In this document: positions 7,579 through 7,834 of the stretch, one piece after another
Numbering within the stretch: position 1 is the first letter of the stretch
How the letters are laid out: each line of letters begins with the position of its first letter
Source: an uncultured Phaeodactylibacter sp.
GTDB taxonomy: Bacteria; Bacteroidota; Bacteroidia; Chitinophagales; Saprospiraceae
Length of the DNA stretch: 7,834 nucleotides
Assembly (NCBI GenBank): GCA_913062745.1
Contig: CAJXXJ010000158.1
Coordinates: forward strand, 1-7,834
Direction: 5' to 3'
Program-made: the position numbers and the translations under genes
Notes under the pieces: generated by a model
Told to the model about the DNA's origin: nothing
What the model saw: only the letters and a program-made list of their open reading frames with translations
The model's database searches: none

Positions 7579-7834
7579 ATATTCCCGTGCGTTGCCCAGA
7601 AACCCGCCGCGAGGCGATAACAAATGTCGTCAAATCGGGCCTGAATACGGCGAACACGTCAATAGGGTGCCTACTAGAAACATCTTGATAGCAACGCAAG
7701 TACATTGGTTACTGGCGAGCCAGCCGTCAGGACATACCCGAGTATTTCTGCTTTCAGTCCCGCTTTGCTGACCTGAGCGCCTTCTCAGCGATCTCGCTGA
7801 ACCGTTTCCAATCCACCTGCCAGGAATAAGATGA

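Overview
The window looks like a chromosomal housekeeping segment from a member of the Bacteroidota, followed by about 585 bases at the right end that do not belong to the preceding gene. Four things point to the phylum. The biotin ligase gene is divergent from an rsfS-ftsH pair, a familiar order in this phylum. The protein on the left combines TPR and PD40 repeats, typical of Bacteroidota OmpA-family envelope proteins. The main genes lack Shine-Dalgarno sequences. Upstream of the acyltransferase gene there is an exact match to the Bacteroidota promoter pattern TTTG-N20-TAnnTTTG. The fairly high G+C for the phylum may suggest a Saprospiria, Cytophagia or Chitinophagia relative, but that is only a guess.

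Left block, minus strand (1-5220). Reading right to left, birA (biotin-protein ligase) is followed after a short gap with a small hairpin by cinA (competence/damage-inducible family, NMN amidohydrolase type). Next comes a gene for a lipoylated 2-oxo acid dehydrogenase E2 acyltransferase, with its own promoter and a hairpin after its stop. Last is a secreted TPR/PD40 protein whose 3' end runs off the window.

Right block, plus strand (5355-7256). A divergent region of 134 bp separates birA from rsfS (ribosomal silencing factor, apparently starting at TTG). A 282-bp gap with two small hairpins and no convincing gene leads to ftsH. The ftsH reading frame is normal through both membrane segments, the AAA+ motor and the arginine-finger region, then leaves the family pattern at residue 409 and stops at residue 410. 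The whole zinc-protease domain is missing.

Tail (about 7250-7834). This stretch has stops in every frame, several small palindromes and no family I can name. One minus-strand frame has a Shine-Dalgarno-like GTG start that overlaps the stop of the frame before it and runs into the ftsH junction. The simplest explanations are an assembly chimera at the contig end, or an insertion or rearrangement inside ftsH.

The genes are mostly independent housekeeping functions: cofactor attachment and keto-acid oxidation (BirA, E2), pyridine nucleotide recycling (CinA), ribosome silencing (RsfS), membrane protein quality control (FtsH) and envelope architecture (TPR/PD40 protein). I found no defence, CRISPR or phage system. 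The observations most worth checking are the broken ftsH with its unexplained tail and an octamer, AAGTAGGC, found seven times in one orientation only.
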